Source of the DNA: Erythroxylum novogranatense
Taxonomy: Eukaryota > Streptophyta > Magnoliopsida > Malpighiales > Erythroxylaceae
Reading direction: 5' to 3'
DNA length: 64,000 nt
Assembly: GCA_029891385.1 (NCBI GenBank)
Contig: CM057235.1
Coordinates: forward strand, 15,614,001 to 15,678,000
This document shows, piece by piece, positions 21,420-34,423 of the stretch. The first letter of the stretch is position 1. Every line of letters starts with the position of its first letter. Under the pieces are notes generated by a model. The model searched no databases. It saw only the letters and a program-made list of their open reading frames with translations, and was not told the DNA's origin. A program made the translations under genes and the position numbers.

Positions 21420-24400
21420 AATTTTGTCCCCGAAATTCTTACGGTTGATCGAAAAGATGAGGATATCGTCTCCTCATATGCTCCTCGGTCTCCTGTAGCC
21501 TCCTCACGAAAGTGGTTCCTCCAGAGAACCTTCACCATGGAATACTCTTATTCCTTAACTGTTTCACCGTGTCCCGACAATCAGACGCCTCTACATAACT
21601 CAAATTACTCGATACCTCAATCTCCCGAGCCGTTATCACATGTGTCGATCGACCGATATTCACGAAGCATACTCACATGGAAGACGCCATGCAACCGAGA
21701 CATCTCACTTTAAAGCTAGCTCAGAGGCCAAAGGTCCTATCCTCTCAAGTGATCTCATATGGACCAATGTACCTAGGGCTTAACTTACCCTTTTTCCCAA
21801 ATCTCAAGACACCACGCCACGGTGACACCGTAAGAACACTCTATCGCCTACATTGTACTCAATGTCCCTCCTATGCCGATCCACATAGCTCTTCTGCTCA
21901 TCCTAAGCCGCTTTGATGCGACTCGAATCGATTTCACCTTATCTACAAGATCCTAATCAGCCAGACCCTCAATCATCCTCACACCTCTTCATCCCAATAC
22001 AAAGGCGATCTACACGGCCGCCCATACAAGGCCTCATATGGTGCCATCCCGATGCTACTATGATAATGATTGTTGTATGCAAACTCAATCGAGCTAAATA
22101 TCGATCCCATGCTCCTCTCGAACTCCAATACACAAGCCCAAGCATATCCTCAACAGCCTTTAATCGTCCTCTCACTCGCCCATCTGTGCGAGGATGAAAC
22201 GCAGATCAAGTTCACTTAGTACCCATAGCAGATCGCAAACTCGCCGAACCTCAAGTAAATCAGGGATCCTCGCTGACACTATCGACATTTGGGACCCCAT
22301 GCAGCCTCACTATCTCGCCACATACTTCGGGCCAACTGATCCATGGTATTGTTCTCCTCATCGGCAAGAAATGGGTCGATTTAGTCAATCGATCCACTAT
22401 GACCCAGATAGCATCATGCTGCCTCGGCGTCCTAGGAAAACCCATAATGAAATCCATGGTAATTCGTTCCCATTTCCACTCCGGAATGGGCAACGAATGA
22501 AGCTTCCTCATGGAGCTCGGTGCTCACTTTAACTTTCTTGCACGCCAAACATTTAGATACATACTCCGCCATTTGCTTTTTCATGCCAGCCACCGAAATG
22601 TTGCTTAAGAGTGTTATACATCTTGGTAGTACCAGGATGCATAGCATATGTGGCCATATGAGCCTCCTCCAATATCTCTCTCCTCAGATCATCCACACCA
22701 GGCACACAAAGCCTCTGTCTCAACCACAAAGTCTCATCTCTCACCTCAAACTCGTAACTCGAATCAACTTTACCTTCTCAATCGGTCCTCACCATAACAG
22801 ATCCTTGTCCCGAACTCTCCGATCCCGTCCAAGAGCATCGGTCTCAAAGTCAAAGTAGCCAATAAGACTCCATCCTGCCCAGAGTCATCTCAACATTCAA
22901 AGCCCTCAATCAATCAAATTAGGCAACCTCATTGCTCAGATCAAGCTGCACTAGTATGTGACTTCCTACTCGAGCATCCGCCACCACATTAGCTTTCCTG
23001 TGGTGATACTCGATAAATACAGTCATAGTCCTTCAACAACTCAAGCCATCTCCTCTGCCTCAAATTCAACTCTCTCTCGCTCAAGAATATTTCAAACTTT
23101 ATGGTCAAGTGAAGATCCGGAAAGTCTCACCATACGGTAATGCCTCCAAATCTTCAAAGCAAACACTCTGCAGCCTAACTCCAAATCATGAATGATAGTT
23201 TACCTCGTGAGACCTCACTGTCTCGAGGTATAGGCAATGACTCTCTCAGGTCGCATCGTAACACACCCCAATCCACGATGCGATGCATCATCAGATACCT
23301 CAAATCCTCCAATCCCAGATGGAATAGTCAACACCGGCAAGAGTCAACCGATGTTTCAGCTCCTCAAAGCTCTTCCGACACTCCTCACCATCTGAATGGC
23401 ACATTCTTCCTCGAAGTTTTGTCGAGGGCCGAGATCAATGAAAACCCTCGACAAACCTCCGTAATAACCGCCAATCCGAGGAAACTCCGAATCTGAAACA
23501 TTCTAGGAGCTTCCCACTTCAAAGACCGCCTCCACCTTACTGATCCACTGAATACCCTCTCCAATCACTATATGTCCCAAAAATATCACTCGATCCAAAC
23601 CAAAATTCACATTTATCAATTTGGCATACAACTATCTCTCCTCATGGTGGTCGCAACACAATCCTCAAATGCTCACTATGCTCCTGCTCATTCCTCGAAT
23701 ACACTAAAATGTCATCAATAAACACAATAACAAACTGATCCAGGTAGGGCTGAAATACCTTATTCATCAAGGCCATGAAGGCTGTCGGGGCATTAGTTAA
23801 CCCAAACGGCATCACTAAAAACTCAAAATGCCCGTACCTGCTCCTGAAGGCACTCTTAGGCACATCGGCCTCTGCAATCTTCAACTGATAGTACCCTGAC
23901 CTCAGATCCAACTTAGTGAACACCTGAGCTCCCTGCAACTGATCAAATAAGTCATCGATCCTAGGCAGTGGATACTTATTCTTCACTGTCACCCGATTCA
24001 ACTGCCTGTAATCGATGCACAGCCTCAAAGTCCCATCCTTTTTCTTCACAAACAAAACTGGAGCTCCCCATGGTGAAACACTAGGTCTGATAAAGCCCTT
24101 CTCCAACAACTCCTGCAACTGAGCCTTAAGCTCCCTCAGTTCCACAGATGCCATCCTATATGGAGGTATAGATATAGGAGCGACTGAACGAGGTCAATAG
24201 TGAACTCGCTCCCGATCCGGCGGCAAACCCAGAACTCATCAGAAACACATCCGAAATTCCTAACCACGGAATATCCTCAAGCCTCTCGCCAACTCGGTGT
24301 CAACCACATGAGCGAGATATGCCTCATGCCTCCCTCGCATCAATCTCGTGGTACTAAGGAAAGAGATCATCCGGCCGGTATCGCCGACTAACTCCTCTAA

Positions 24401-24839
24401 ACACTCGCTCTAGGTCACCAGAGACTCTAAAACAACCTCCTTGGTATAGCAGTCCATAATAGCCCTATGGGCCGTCACCATCCATCCCTCGTAATCACAT
24501 CGATCTCTCGGAGGCAACACTATAAGGTCTCGCCTCAACACGCTGATCAATCTGGATCGAGCATCCCTCGCACCTCTCCCAATGCAAGAGTAGTACCTAA
24601 AGGTGTACTCACCTCTAGCCCATACAATATCTCTCGATCCCCATGCAATCTACATGCCATATGAGGTGCAATAAAGAATGTGTGATCCAGATCCAAGAAT
24701 GCAAACGCCTCAAAATCGTAAATAAGGAGCATACCAAATACGACATCGGGAATCTGGGCCTCCGCCTCGTCATGGCATATATTCGCCTCGGGGCGTGGTC
24801 GATCGACCACCCTCACCCGCCTAAAGGATCCTCACTCTA
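21420..24839 (-). pseudogene. Element B pol remnant with intact RT segment
   Basis: Read leftward. The protease region is near 24655-24690. RT runs from about 24180 to 23300. RNase H lies at about 23230-22950. Integrase has its zinc-finger near 22720-22560, the ITMDF box near 22450-22465 with its catalytic Asp present, and the GPYEI motif near 21760. The chromodomain-like tail is at about 21640-21420. A 170-codon open segment at 24154-23642 gives a clean RT core with [21 protein letters not shown] and FIDDILVYS (Asp147-Asp148). Outside that patch, frameshifts sit at CAG/CTG sites. It is probably a better gene than it looks. Confidence 0.87.
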
Positions 24840-25800
24840 CCTCGGCCTCTACTCGCCCCTCTGATCGATCCACACCCGATCCACCCACTCTACTCACATG
24901 CGGTAGTACTACTCCGCTCGGCCCTACCAGATCGAGCTCCCAATGTAGGTGGGCAATCCCAACTGATGATCCATGGAGCCGCATTTAAGGCAAGCTCCAA
25001 TAATCGCCAACACTCTCCAAAGTGCCTCTTCTCACAAGGCTCACGTAATGGGAGAATCGCCCAAAACCTCTCGCCATCGCCATCGCCATCGCCACGCCAC
25101 CAGCATAAATCTCCTCTCGTCCAAAACCCGACCGTTCGATCCTCCTCAAGATCTGAAGGCCCCGCTCTGGCGCTGCTAAAACTCCTACCAGAGTCCCTCG
25201 ACTATCACTAACTCTCTTTCTCTAAACCTTGACCCATCTCTCGCTGCTCGCCTCACAATCGCTTCCACTCTCACAAAGCAGCTCTCAACTCTATAAAGGA
25301 GCCCATATCGATCGGGCCAATCCTCGCACGGATCTCCAGATTCATCCCCATCTCAAACCTCCCAGCACCTATCTGTCTCAAGAAAACCACAGAGCAAAGA
25401 TACCCCATCAACTCATTAAATCTCACCTCGACTCGCCATCACATCCCACCTGCCTCGGCTCAAAACTCCCGATCTTCATTTCGAGATACACTTGGGCATA
25501 TAATTGTCTCTAAAAGCCCTCGTAAAATCTGCCCATGTCAAGAAGCAAGGTCCGTGGTACGCCTAATGCCTTCCACCATGTATAAGCGGGGCCTGCAAGA
25601 GATATCGCATAATCGAACCTCTCATCGAGTTCGCAATCCATCCGATCAAGGACTCTCTCGGTCCCCTCCAACCATCCTCGGCCTCGGGTCTCAGACCGCC
25701 ATGAAGTTCATGACCCCTCGCCACGCAAAGAATCGATCTCCTCTCCGCCTCACGGGACTCTAGGAGGTATCTCCTCGATCGAGGCACCGAGGACTCTCTA
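24840..25800 (-). pseudogene. Element B gag remnant
   Basis: Capsid-like residues (PRSRRYLLESREA, then RPEAEDGWRGPRE) are readable near 25563-25787. The zinc-knuckle region lies near 24960-25010. The Gly-Ser repeat of F appears here as CATCGC repeats on the plus strand near 25072-25095. Several frame changes break it. The start codon cannot be placed; the predicted acceptor is at 25859-25860, just upstream. Confidence 0.75.
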
Positions 25801-25941
25801 CTAGCTCCAACAGATCCTCGTCACTAGTTGATCAATCTGATCACCAAATACGGATGACCTAAAACAAAACAAGAACTCGATCGCTTTTGCATTTCTCAAT
25901 AATTCAAGCCTAATTATGTACTAGTCCCAACAGATGCCAAA

Positions 25942-25956
25942 CCATGCTCGATACCA
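25942..25956 (-). other. Primer binding site of element B
   Basis: The minus strand reads TGGTATCGAGCATGG just inside the 5' LTR, the same as in A, C, D and E. Confidence 0.8.
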
Positions 25957-25961
25957 CCTAA

Positions 25962-28900
25962 TGTAGCACCCCATACCATAGATATGTATCGACGCCCAGA
26001 GGTCATTCCGACACACACCCTACGATAAGGGTGCGCCACTTAACAACCACTAACACTCCACATGGCATCAAAATCATAAAGAATTAATATGAAATCCACT
26101 AATTTTGAAACCATAAATTCTCATTTCATAACCTCAAAGTAGTAAATTTACACAACCGGTATGTTCTCAGACATTACTCCAAAAGAAAATCAAACAAAAG
26201 GCTAACTAGGTCATCCTCAAAAGTGCCACCGACCGACACGTGCCATGACTTCTCTTGCCAACTCAATCTACATCGGCAGAAAAGTCCCTCCGAGCTATAA
26301 GTCTACTCTCTCGGTCCCGAAAAATAATTTGCAATTTTGGGTGAGTTTATTAACTCGGTGAGGAACCATCATCGATGGTTCACCCAATTCATGCATATAC
26401 ATACATAACACATTTACGCACAATTATCTCATCAAATCACATTTAGTAGTAATTTTCATACCAATTCAAAGAATCAATTCAAATGCACATGGAATGTGTA
26501 TGAGACGCTTCCAATTTATTACGTTGTTGTGATCGAAGCCAAACTGTCCCATTATATGATTAAACGGTGGGCCATAGGCTCTGAATCACTATGGGCTCAA
26601 GGCCCAATCACGTTGAGCTTTAAGCTCTCGTTGGCTGCTCTGGTCACAACTGTCGATTACTGATCATGCAATTATGCATGAAGTGCATATGTCCAAATAA
26701 AACAACACCAACATCATATCAGATCCCAATTCAACATATACACATAAGTCTTGTACAAGTAATCGCAAGAAAATCACATATGACACTTCTATGTCAGAAT
26801 TTCCCAATTCATCGGACCTTCGGTCCGCAATCCAGGCACAAACAAACATAATTGTCCCTCCATTATTCTCCACAGGGTTCTAAGTGCAGAATTATAAACA
26901 CTTACTAACCGATGAACCATCTAGGTTACTCACCTAATAACTTTCGAGCTAATGCCGGGAAGTCTCTGCAACGTCCGTGGGATGACGTTCCAACTGAGCC
27001 TCTATAACAATTAAAATAAGTAAACATTACCAACCAATAGTTAAAATATCAAACAATGCACATGGAATAAGTAAACGTGTATAATGCATGTTCATGGCAT
27101 TCCCAGCCCTAATCCAAAATTTTCCCATAAAAAATCCGCCTAAAATTAGAAACCTATTACGCCGACGGTGCGCAATTCGGACCTCTATAGGTCCCCAATT
27201 AAACAAAATAAGTGATTAAAGGCTCACTACAGGGCCACGCCAATTTCCGTCCAAAATTCCCAATTTCTCACAAAATGAAATTAATATTCTACTTAATCCG
27301 ATGCCTCAAGAATCAGGTCAATCGGATGTCGGACGGAAAAGAAATTGACAAAATGAAATCACAAATTACTAATTAAATAATAATAATAATAACATAATAA
27401 TAATAAAATAAAATAAAAAATAAAAGTTCAGCCTCATTGGGCGACGTCTCGCCAGCGGGCTGACTAAATTGGCTTTAAGCTAGGGCGACGCTGCCTCCCT
27501 AGCGACGCTGTTGATTACGACATCGTCACTAGGGCGACGCGTCGCCCAGTGACCGCCTTAATTCCATTACCCTTTTTTTTCCTATTTCCCATCCGAATTT
27601 CCAACAATAATAATTCTTAGCACACAAATCGGAAAAATACAAACCATAGCTTGTTGGAAAGATAATGAAAAGCTCTACCATTCTCATGAAGACCATAAAA
27701 TTCAATTTCACCCCTAAGGGTGTCAAATATCCCATCAAAGCTACTGTCTACACAAAACCTCTCAAACAGTGCAATACTTTGCAAATTCAGTAACTACTCA
27801 TTTCCTCAGTCAAAAATAACACAATAAATATTCTCAGTGAGTTCACAATGTTATCTCCAACTTTCATGAACAAATCAAAATCAAATTTACTTACTAACTA
27901 GGTCAAACAATTCACCAAAGCATCAGCCCTCTGAAATCAACCAATCTGGACAGTGATGTTTCAAACAGTAATTCTCTTAGCAAAAATGTCACAAAAATCA
28001 TTACCTTATATCCCTGAAAAGATAAGATCTCAAACTTCAATTTTCATGAAGAAAATAAACTCCAATTCGATTTTTAACAATTTCAAATCTATTATGCAAG
28101 TTACTGCCATTTTCAGCAATTCACAACCTAATGCAGGGTCAGTTTTTGCAAAATCATAACTCCCAACTCTGACCTCTAAAAATTACACACCATAAATAAT
28201 TTTCAAGATAATTTCTTACTCTACAACTTTTCAGAAGATCACTCACACCAATTCAGTCCAAAACAATTGCTAAAATTGCTCCCAAGCAGAAAGCTCACAA
28301 AATCAACACTTTAACTAGGTTTCTCCAAAAAGCGTAAAACCAATCAATAGTAATCAGTTCATATCTCCCACTATACAACTCGAAAATTGGCAAGATCAGT
28401 GGAAATGGAAAGCTAACTCAATATGCCTCAACTTTCATAAAGACCATTTTTCCTAGTTCCATACCAATTAATTTAGAAAAATCAACAAAACACATTAGTC
28501 ATACTTGCGGTTACTGTTCACAGGCAATAAAACAGTAACTTTCCATGCAAAATTTCGCCCTTCTAGCATTACAATTTAACAACACCTATTTCACACAAAG
28601 TTGTAGCCAACATCCCAAAGTTTAAGTGGCCACAAACCTCACCTCATTTGCTCTCCTACAAAATTAGTTATGATCAAAGTATTACAATAGGTCAAAGATT
28701 CATTTTCCAGCTTTCAACATTAACCTAACTCTTATCACTTCTAACATCAATAACACATCACTAAGCATCCATTCCTACCTCTAATTAAACCACAAATTCA
28801 TCACAACATATACTTATATAATTATTCAAAAGTTGGCAGCACCCACATAACCAACTTCCATCTTGTATTTCCATTCATTAAGCACCATAAACATCATTAA

Positions 28901-29862
28901 CAATATCACTTTCCCATTCTTTAACTACCATAACCAATTCCTTCACACAAGCATGCATTAAACCCATTCAAGCCTACCCTTATCATCATGAAATAAATGC
29001 ATAAATGCTTCCCATAATGGCTTCTAACTACCAAAAACATAAAAACAAACATCAATACTTACCAATCAAGTTACAAACTCTTCAATTCTCCAACACTTTA
29101 CAACTCTCCCACACTTCCTAACTTACTTCACCCACGGTTTTCATAAGCATAACAAAGAGTCTCATCAATTCAAGGCTTCAACTTGGTTTGTGTGTGATGA
29201 TGAGCAAGCAAGGAACCAAGGAGAAATGTCTTGTATCGATAAGTAGAAGAAAATTCAAGGAGGAGGAAGATGACTTTGATGAATGAAGAAGAAGGCTTTC
29301 AAGATATTCATTTACTAAAAAGCTAAAGAGGAAGTCGTAGATGATGATTATAAGAAGACAAAATCAATAAATCAAGAAGAACACTTGGCATTCAATGGGA
29401 AAAATGCAATTTATCAACTAATCCTATTTAGTTAAGTGCTAATTCCAATTAAGCTCTAATCATGGCACTAAAATAATTCCCTAACACCATTTAGCCAATA
29501 ATCTAATGCCATTAGGCAACCCTTTCAGACAAAAGGCTCACTCAATCAGTCATTGAAATTTTCGGTGGGTAAGAACCCCGAAAAATTCCAGAAAAATTTC
29601 CATAAATCCCTAAAAATATAAAACAATTTATGGCGCACTCCAAATAATTTTTCAAATACAACTTTCATATAAATTTCACAAAAGATTCCAATTAGACACT
29701 TATGCCGGAAATGTCATGAATGCATGTATACCATGTGCATGTGCAAAACAATCATCAGTTATAGAGGCTATATAATGTATGTTCATGCCGAGTTATAATT
29801 CAAGTCTCCTAACCCGTCCCAAATTACTAATAAATCCTTTCTATGGGAGATGGGATGTTACA
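25962..29862 (-). repeat. LTR shared by B (5') and C (3')
   Basis: This 3,901-bp LTR1 copy runs from TGTAGCACCCC to GGGATGTTACA. It is uninterrupted and nearly identical to the A/B LTR, including the CACCATAAAC variant. It holds the CGGACC-TTC-GGTCCG hairpin near 26813-26827 and the conserved GTCGGACGGAAAA block near 27330. The corrupted GC palindrome block is at 27426-27558 and the donor at 29062-29055. Confidence 0.93.
27426..27558. repeat. GC-rich palindrome block in B/C LTR
   Basis: Homologous to 50304-50441. The inverted GGGCGACG/CGTCGCCC units are present but with bases missing, so the pairing is imperfect. Confidence 0.7.
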
Positions 29863-29884
29863 ATTCTCCCCTCCTAATAAAAAT

Positions 29885-32800
29885 TTTGTCCCCGAAATTC
29901 TTACCTGGTTGATCGAAAAGATGAGGATACTGTCTCCTCATATGCTCCTCGGTCTCCTGTGTAGCCTCCTCACGAAAGTGGTTCCACCAGAACCTTCACC
30001 AAAGGAATACTCTTATTCCTCAACTGTTTCACCCGTGTCCCGACAATCAGACGGCCTCTACATAACTCAAATTACTCGACACCTCAATCTCCCGAGCCGT
30101 TATCACATGTGTCGATCCGACCGATATCTACGAAGCATACTCACATGGAAGACGCCATGCAACCGAGACATCTCACCTTAAAGCTAGCCTCAGAGGCCAA
30201 AGGTCCTATCCTCTCAAAGTGATCTCATATGGACCAATGTACCGAGGGCTTAACTTACCCTTTTTCCCAAATCTCAGTACACCACGCCACGGTGACACCC
30301 GTAAGAACACTCTATCGCCTACATTGTACTCAATGTCCCTCCTATGCTGATCCACATAGCTCTTCTGTCTATCCTAAGCCGCTTTGATGCGACTCCGAAT
30401 CAGTTTCACCTTATCTACGTTATCCTCGAATCACCAGACCCTCAATCATCCTCACACCTCTTCATCCCAATACAAAGGCGATCTACATCACACGCCCATA
30501 CAAGGCCTCATATGGTGCCATCCCGATGCTACTATGATAATGATTGTTGTATGCAAACTCAATCGAGCTAAATCGATCCCATGCCCTCCTCGAACTCCAA
30601 TACACAAGCCGAAGCATATCCTCAACAGCCTTTAATCGCTCTCTCACTCGCCCATCTGTTCGAGGATGAAACGCTGTCTTCAAGTTCACCTAGTACCCAT
30701 AGCAGATCGCAAACTCGCCAACCTCAAGTAAATCGGGATCCTCGCGGACACTATCGACATCGGGACCCCATGCAGCCTCACTATCTCTCGCCACATACTT
30801 CAGGCCAACCGATCCATGGTATTGTTCTCCTCATCGGCAAGAAATGGGTCGATTTAATCAATCGATCCACTATGACCCAGATAGCATCATGTCGCCTCGG
30901 CCCTAGGCAAACCCATAATGAAATCCATGGTAATTCGTTCCCATTTCCACTCCGGAATGGGCAACGAATGAAGCTTCCCTACTGGAGCCTGGTGCTCAGC
31001 CTTAACCTGCTGGCACGTCAAACATTTAGATACATACTCCGCTACTTGCTTTTTCATGCCAGGCCACCAGAAATGTTGCTTAAGAGTGTTATACATCTTG
31101 GTAGTACCAGGATGCATAGCATATGTGGCCATATGAGCCTCCTCCAATATCTCTCTCCTCAGATCATCCACACCAGGCACACAAAGCCTCTGTCTCAACC
31201 ACAAAGTCTCATCTCTCACCTCAAACTCAGAACTCGAATCAACTTTTACCTTCTCAATCAGTCTCACCATAACAGGATCCTTGTCCCGAACTCTCCGATC
31301 CCGCCCAAGAGCATCGGTCTCAATGTCAAAGTAGCCAATAAGACTCCATCCCGCCCAGAGTCATCCAACATTCAAAGCCCTCAACTCAATCAAATTAGGC
31401 AACCTCATTGCCTCAATCTGAGTGTACTAGTATGTGACTTCCTACTCGAGCATCCGCCACCACATTAGCTTTCCTGTGGTGATACTCGATAAGACACCAT
31501 AGTCCTTCAACAACTCAAGCCATCTCCTCTGCCTCAAATTCAACTCTCTCGCTCAAGAATATTTCAAACTTTATGGTCAAGAAGATCTGGAAAGTCTCAC
31601 CATATGTAATGCCTCCAAATCTTCAAAGCAAACACTACCGCAGCCTAACTCCAAATCATGAACAGGATAGTTTACCTCGTGAGACCTCAATTGCCTCGAG
31701 GCATAGGCAATGACTCTCTTGTCTGCATCGTAACACACCCCAATCCTCGATGCGATGCATCATTTGATACCTCAAATCCTCCAATCCCAGATGGAATAGT
31801 CAACACCGGCAGAGTCAACCGATGTTTCACTCCTCAAAGCTCTTCCGACACTCCTCACCCATCCGAATGGCACATTCTTCCTCGAAGTTTTGTCGAGGGT
31901 CAGATCAATGAAAACCCTCGACAAACCTCCGTAATAACCGCCAATCCGAGGAAACTCGAATCTCAAACATTCCTAGAGCTTCCCACTTCAAAGACCGCTT
32001 CCACCTTACTCTTGATCCACCAATACCCTCTCCACCACTATATGTCCCAAAATATCACTGATCCAGCCAAAATTCACATTTATCAATTTGGCATACAATC
32101 TGCTCTCCTCATGGTCTGCAACACAATCCTCAAATGCTCACTATGCTCCCGTCGCTCTCGAATACACTAAAATGTCATCAATAAACACAATAACAAACCG
32201 ATCCAGTAGGGCTGAAATACCTTATTCATCAAGGCCATAAAGGCGCGGGGCATTAGTTAACCCAAACGGCATCACTAAAACTCAAAATGCCCGTGACACG
32301 CCTCAAGGCACTCTTAGGCACATCGCCTCTGCAATCTTCAATCGATAGTACCACGACCTCGATCCAACTTAGTGAACACCGAGCTCCTCGCAATCGATCA
32401 AATAAGTCATCGATCCTAGGCGGTGGATACTTATTCTTCATCACACCCGATTCAACCGCTCAGAATCGATGCACGCCTCAAAGTCCCATCCTTTTCTTCA
32501 CAAACAAACCGAGCTCCCATGGTGAAACACTAGGTCCGATAAAGCCCTTCTCCAACAACTCCCGTGAATCGAGTTTTAAGCTCCCTCGCCCACAAAGCCA
32601 TCCTATATGGAGGTATAGATATAGAGCAAGACTGAACGAGGTCAATAGTGAACTCGCCTCCGATCCGGCCAAGAAACCCAGAACTCATCAGAAACACATC
32701 TGGAAATTCCCTAACCACGGAATATCCTCAAGCCTCGCTCAACTCGTGTCAACCACATGAGCCGATATGCCTCATGCCTCCCTCATCAATCTCGTGGCAC

Positions 32801-33289
32801 TAAGGAAAGAGATCATCCGGCCGGTATCGCTCGACTAACTCCTCTAAACACCGCTTCTAGTCGACCAGAGACTCTAAAACAACCTCCTTGGTATAGCAGG
32901 TTCATAATAGCCCTATGGGCCGTCACCACCCATCCCCGTAATCACATCGATCTCTCTCGAGGCAACACTATAAGGTCTCGCCTCAACACCGCTGATCAAT
33001 CTGGATCGAGCATCCCTCGCACCTCTCCCAATGCAAGAGTAGTACCTAAAGGTGTACTCACCTCTAGCCCATACAAGAATATCTCTCGATCCCCATGCAA
33101 TCTACATGCCATATGAGGTGCAATAAAGAATGTGTGATCCAGATCCAATGCAAACGCCTCAAAATCGAAATAAGGAGCATACCACCACGACATCGGGGAA
33201 TCTGGCCTCCCGCCTCGTCATGGCATATATTCGGCTCGACTCTGGGTCGATCGACCGACCCTCACCCCGCCTAAAGGATCCTCACTCTA
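29885..33289 (-). pseudogene. Element C pol remnant with intact integrase N-terminus
   Basis: Read leftward. The protease region is near 33110-33150. RT spans about 32640-31800 with the FIDD box near 32170-32195. RNase H lies at about 31720-31450, and integrase runs from about 31330 to 30130. The chromodomain-like tail lies at about 30110-29885. A 127-codon open segment at 31270-30887 is clean. It carries the integrase zinc-binding His-His-Cys-Cys set (HMATYAMH, then CLTC) and the start of the catalytic core with ITMDFIMG, so the first catalytic Asp is present. Sequence on both sides again shows CAG/CTG-type disruptions, for example CCCGAACTCTCC near 31288 against CCTGAACTCTCCTG near 45683. 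Confidence 0.87.
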
Positions 33290-34260
33290 CCTCGGCCTCT
33301 ACTCGCCCTCTCCAGATCGATCCACACCCGATCCACCCACTCTACTCGATGATCGGTAGTACTACTCCGCTTCGGCCACTACCAAACAGACCGAGCTCCC
33401 AATGTACTGGCAATCCGAACTGATGATCCATGGAGCGCATTTAAGGCAAGCTCCAACAATCGCCAACACTCTCCAAAGTGCCTCTTCACAAGGCTCACGA
33501 GAATGGGGAATCGCCAAAACCTCTCGCCATCGCCATCGCCATCGCCGCCACTGCATAAATCTCCTCTCGTCCAAAACCCGATCGTCTCGATCCTCCTCAA
33601 GATCTGAAGGCCCCGCTCAAAACCGCTAAAACTCCTACCAGAGCCGCCTCGACTATCACTAACTCTCTTTCCTCTAAACCTCGACCCATCTCTGCCGTCT
33701 CTGTCTCACACACCGCTCTCCACTCTCACAAAGAAGCAGCTCTCAACTCTATAAAGGAGCCCATATCGATCGGGCCAATCCGCACGGATCTCCAGATTCA
33801 GCCCCATCTCAAACCTCCGCACCTATCTCGCCTCAAGAGAAACCACATGAGCAAAGATACCCCATCAACTCATTAAATCTCACCTCGACTCGCCATCGCC
33901 ATCCTACCCCGCCTCACTCCAAAACTCCCGTGATTTTCATTTCCAGATACACCTGGGCATATAATTGTCTCTAAAAGCCCTCGTAAAATCGCCCATGTCA
34001 AGAAGCAAGGTCCGTGGTACCGCCGAATGCCTTTCCACCATGTATAAGCGGGGCCCGCAGAAGAGATATCGCATAATCGAACCTCTCATCGTGTTCGCAA
34101 TCCATCCGATCAAGGACTCTCTCCCTCTCCAACCATCCTCACCTCACGGGTCTCAGATCGCCATAGAAGTTCATGTACTTTACGCAGCAAATCGTATCTC
34201 CTCTCCCGCCTCACGGGACTCTAGGAGGTATCTCCTCAGATCGAGGCACCGAGGACTCTC
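33290..34260 (-). pseudogene. Element C gag remnant
   Basis: The homology to F gag covers capsid, basic linker and zinc-knuckle (near 33418-33500). It is broken by many small indels. Near 33522-33546 the Gly-Ser repeat reads as a CATCGC run on the plus strand. No long frame survives. Its start lies somewhere between about 34260 and the predicted acceptor at 34323. Confidence 0.72.
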
Positions 34261-34403
34261 TACTAGCTCCAACAGATCCCTGGTCAGCTGGTTGATCAAT
34301 CTGATCACCAAATACGGATGACCTAAAACAAAACAAGAACTCGATCGCCGATTTCTCACAATAATTCAAGCCTAATTATGTACTAGTCCCAACAGATGCC
34401 AAA

Positions 34404-34418
34404 CCATGCTCGATACCA
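34404..34418 (-). other. Primer binding site of element C
   Basis: The minus strand reads TGGTATCGAGCATGG inside the LTR end at 34424. Confidence 0.8.
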
Positions 34419-34423
34419 CCTAA

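Larger units (their letters stand above)
25859..29062 (-). other. Predicted leader intron of element B
   Basis: The donor GTAAGTAT (29062-29055) lies in the 5' LTR and the acceptor TTGTTTTGTTTTAG ends at 25859, just past the PBS. Both are conserved at equal places in the sibling elements. The intron would be about 3.2 kb and would remove most of the LTR and the PBS from a spliced gag-pol mRNA, leaving the full-length RNA for reverse transcription. This is an inference from sequence; no transcript evidence is available. Confidence 0.45.

Noticed and set aside
30581..31468. A 295-codon plus-strand open frame in element C
   Set aside because: It runs antisense through the integrase region and its Pro/Ser/His-rich translation is a shadow of the minus-strand pol codons.
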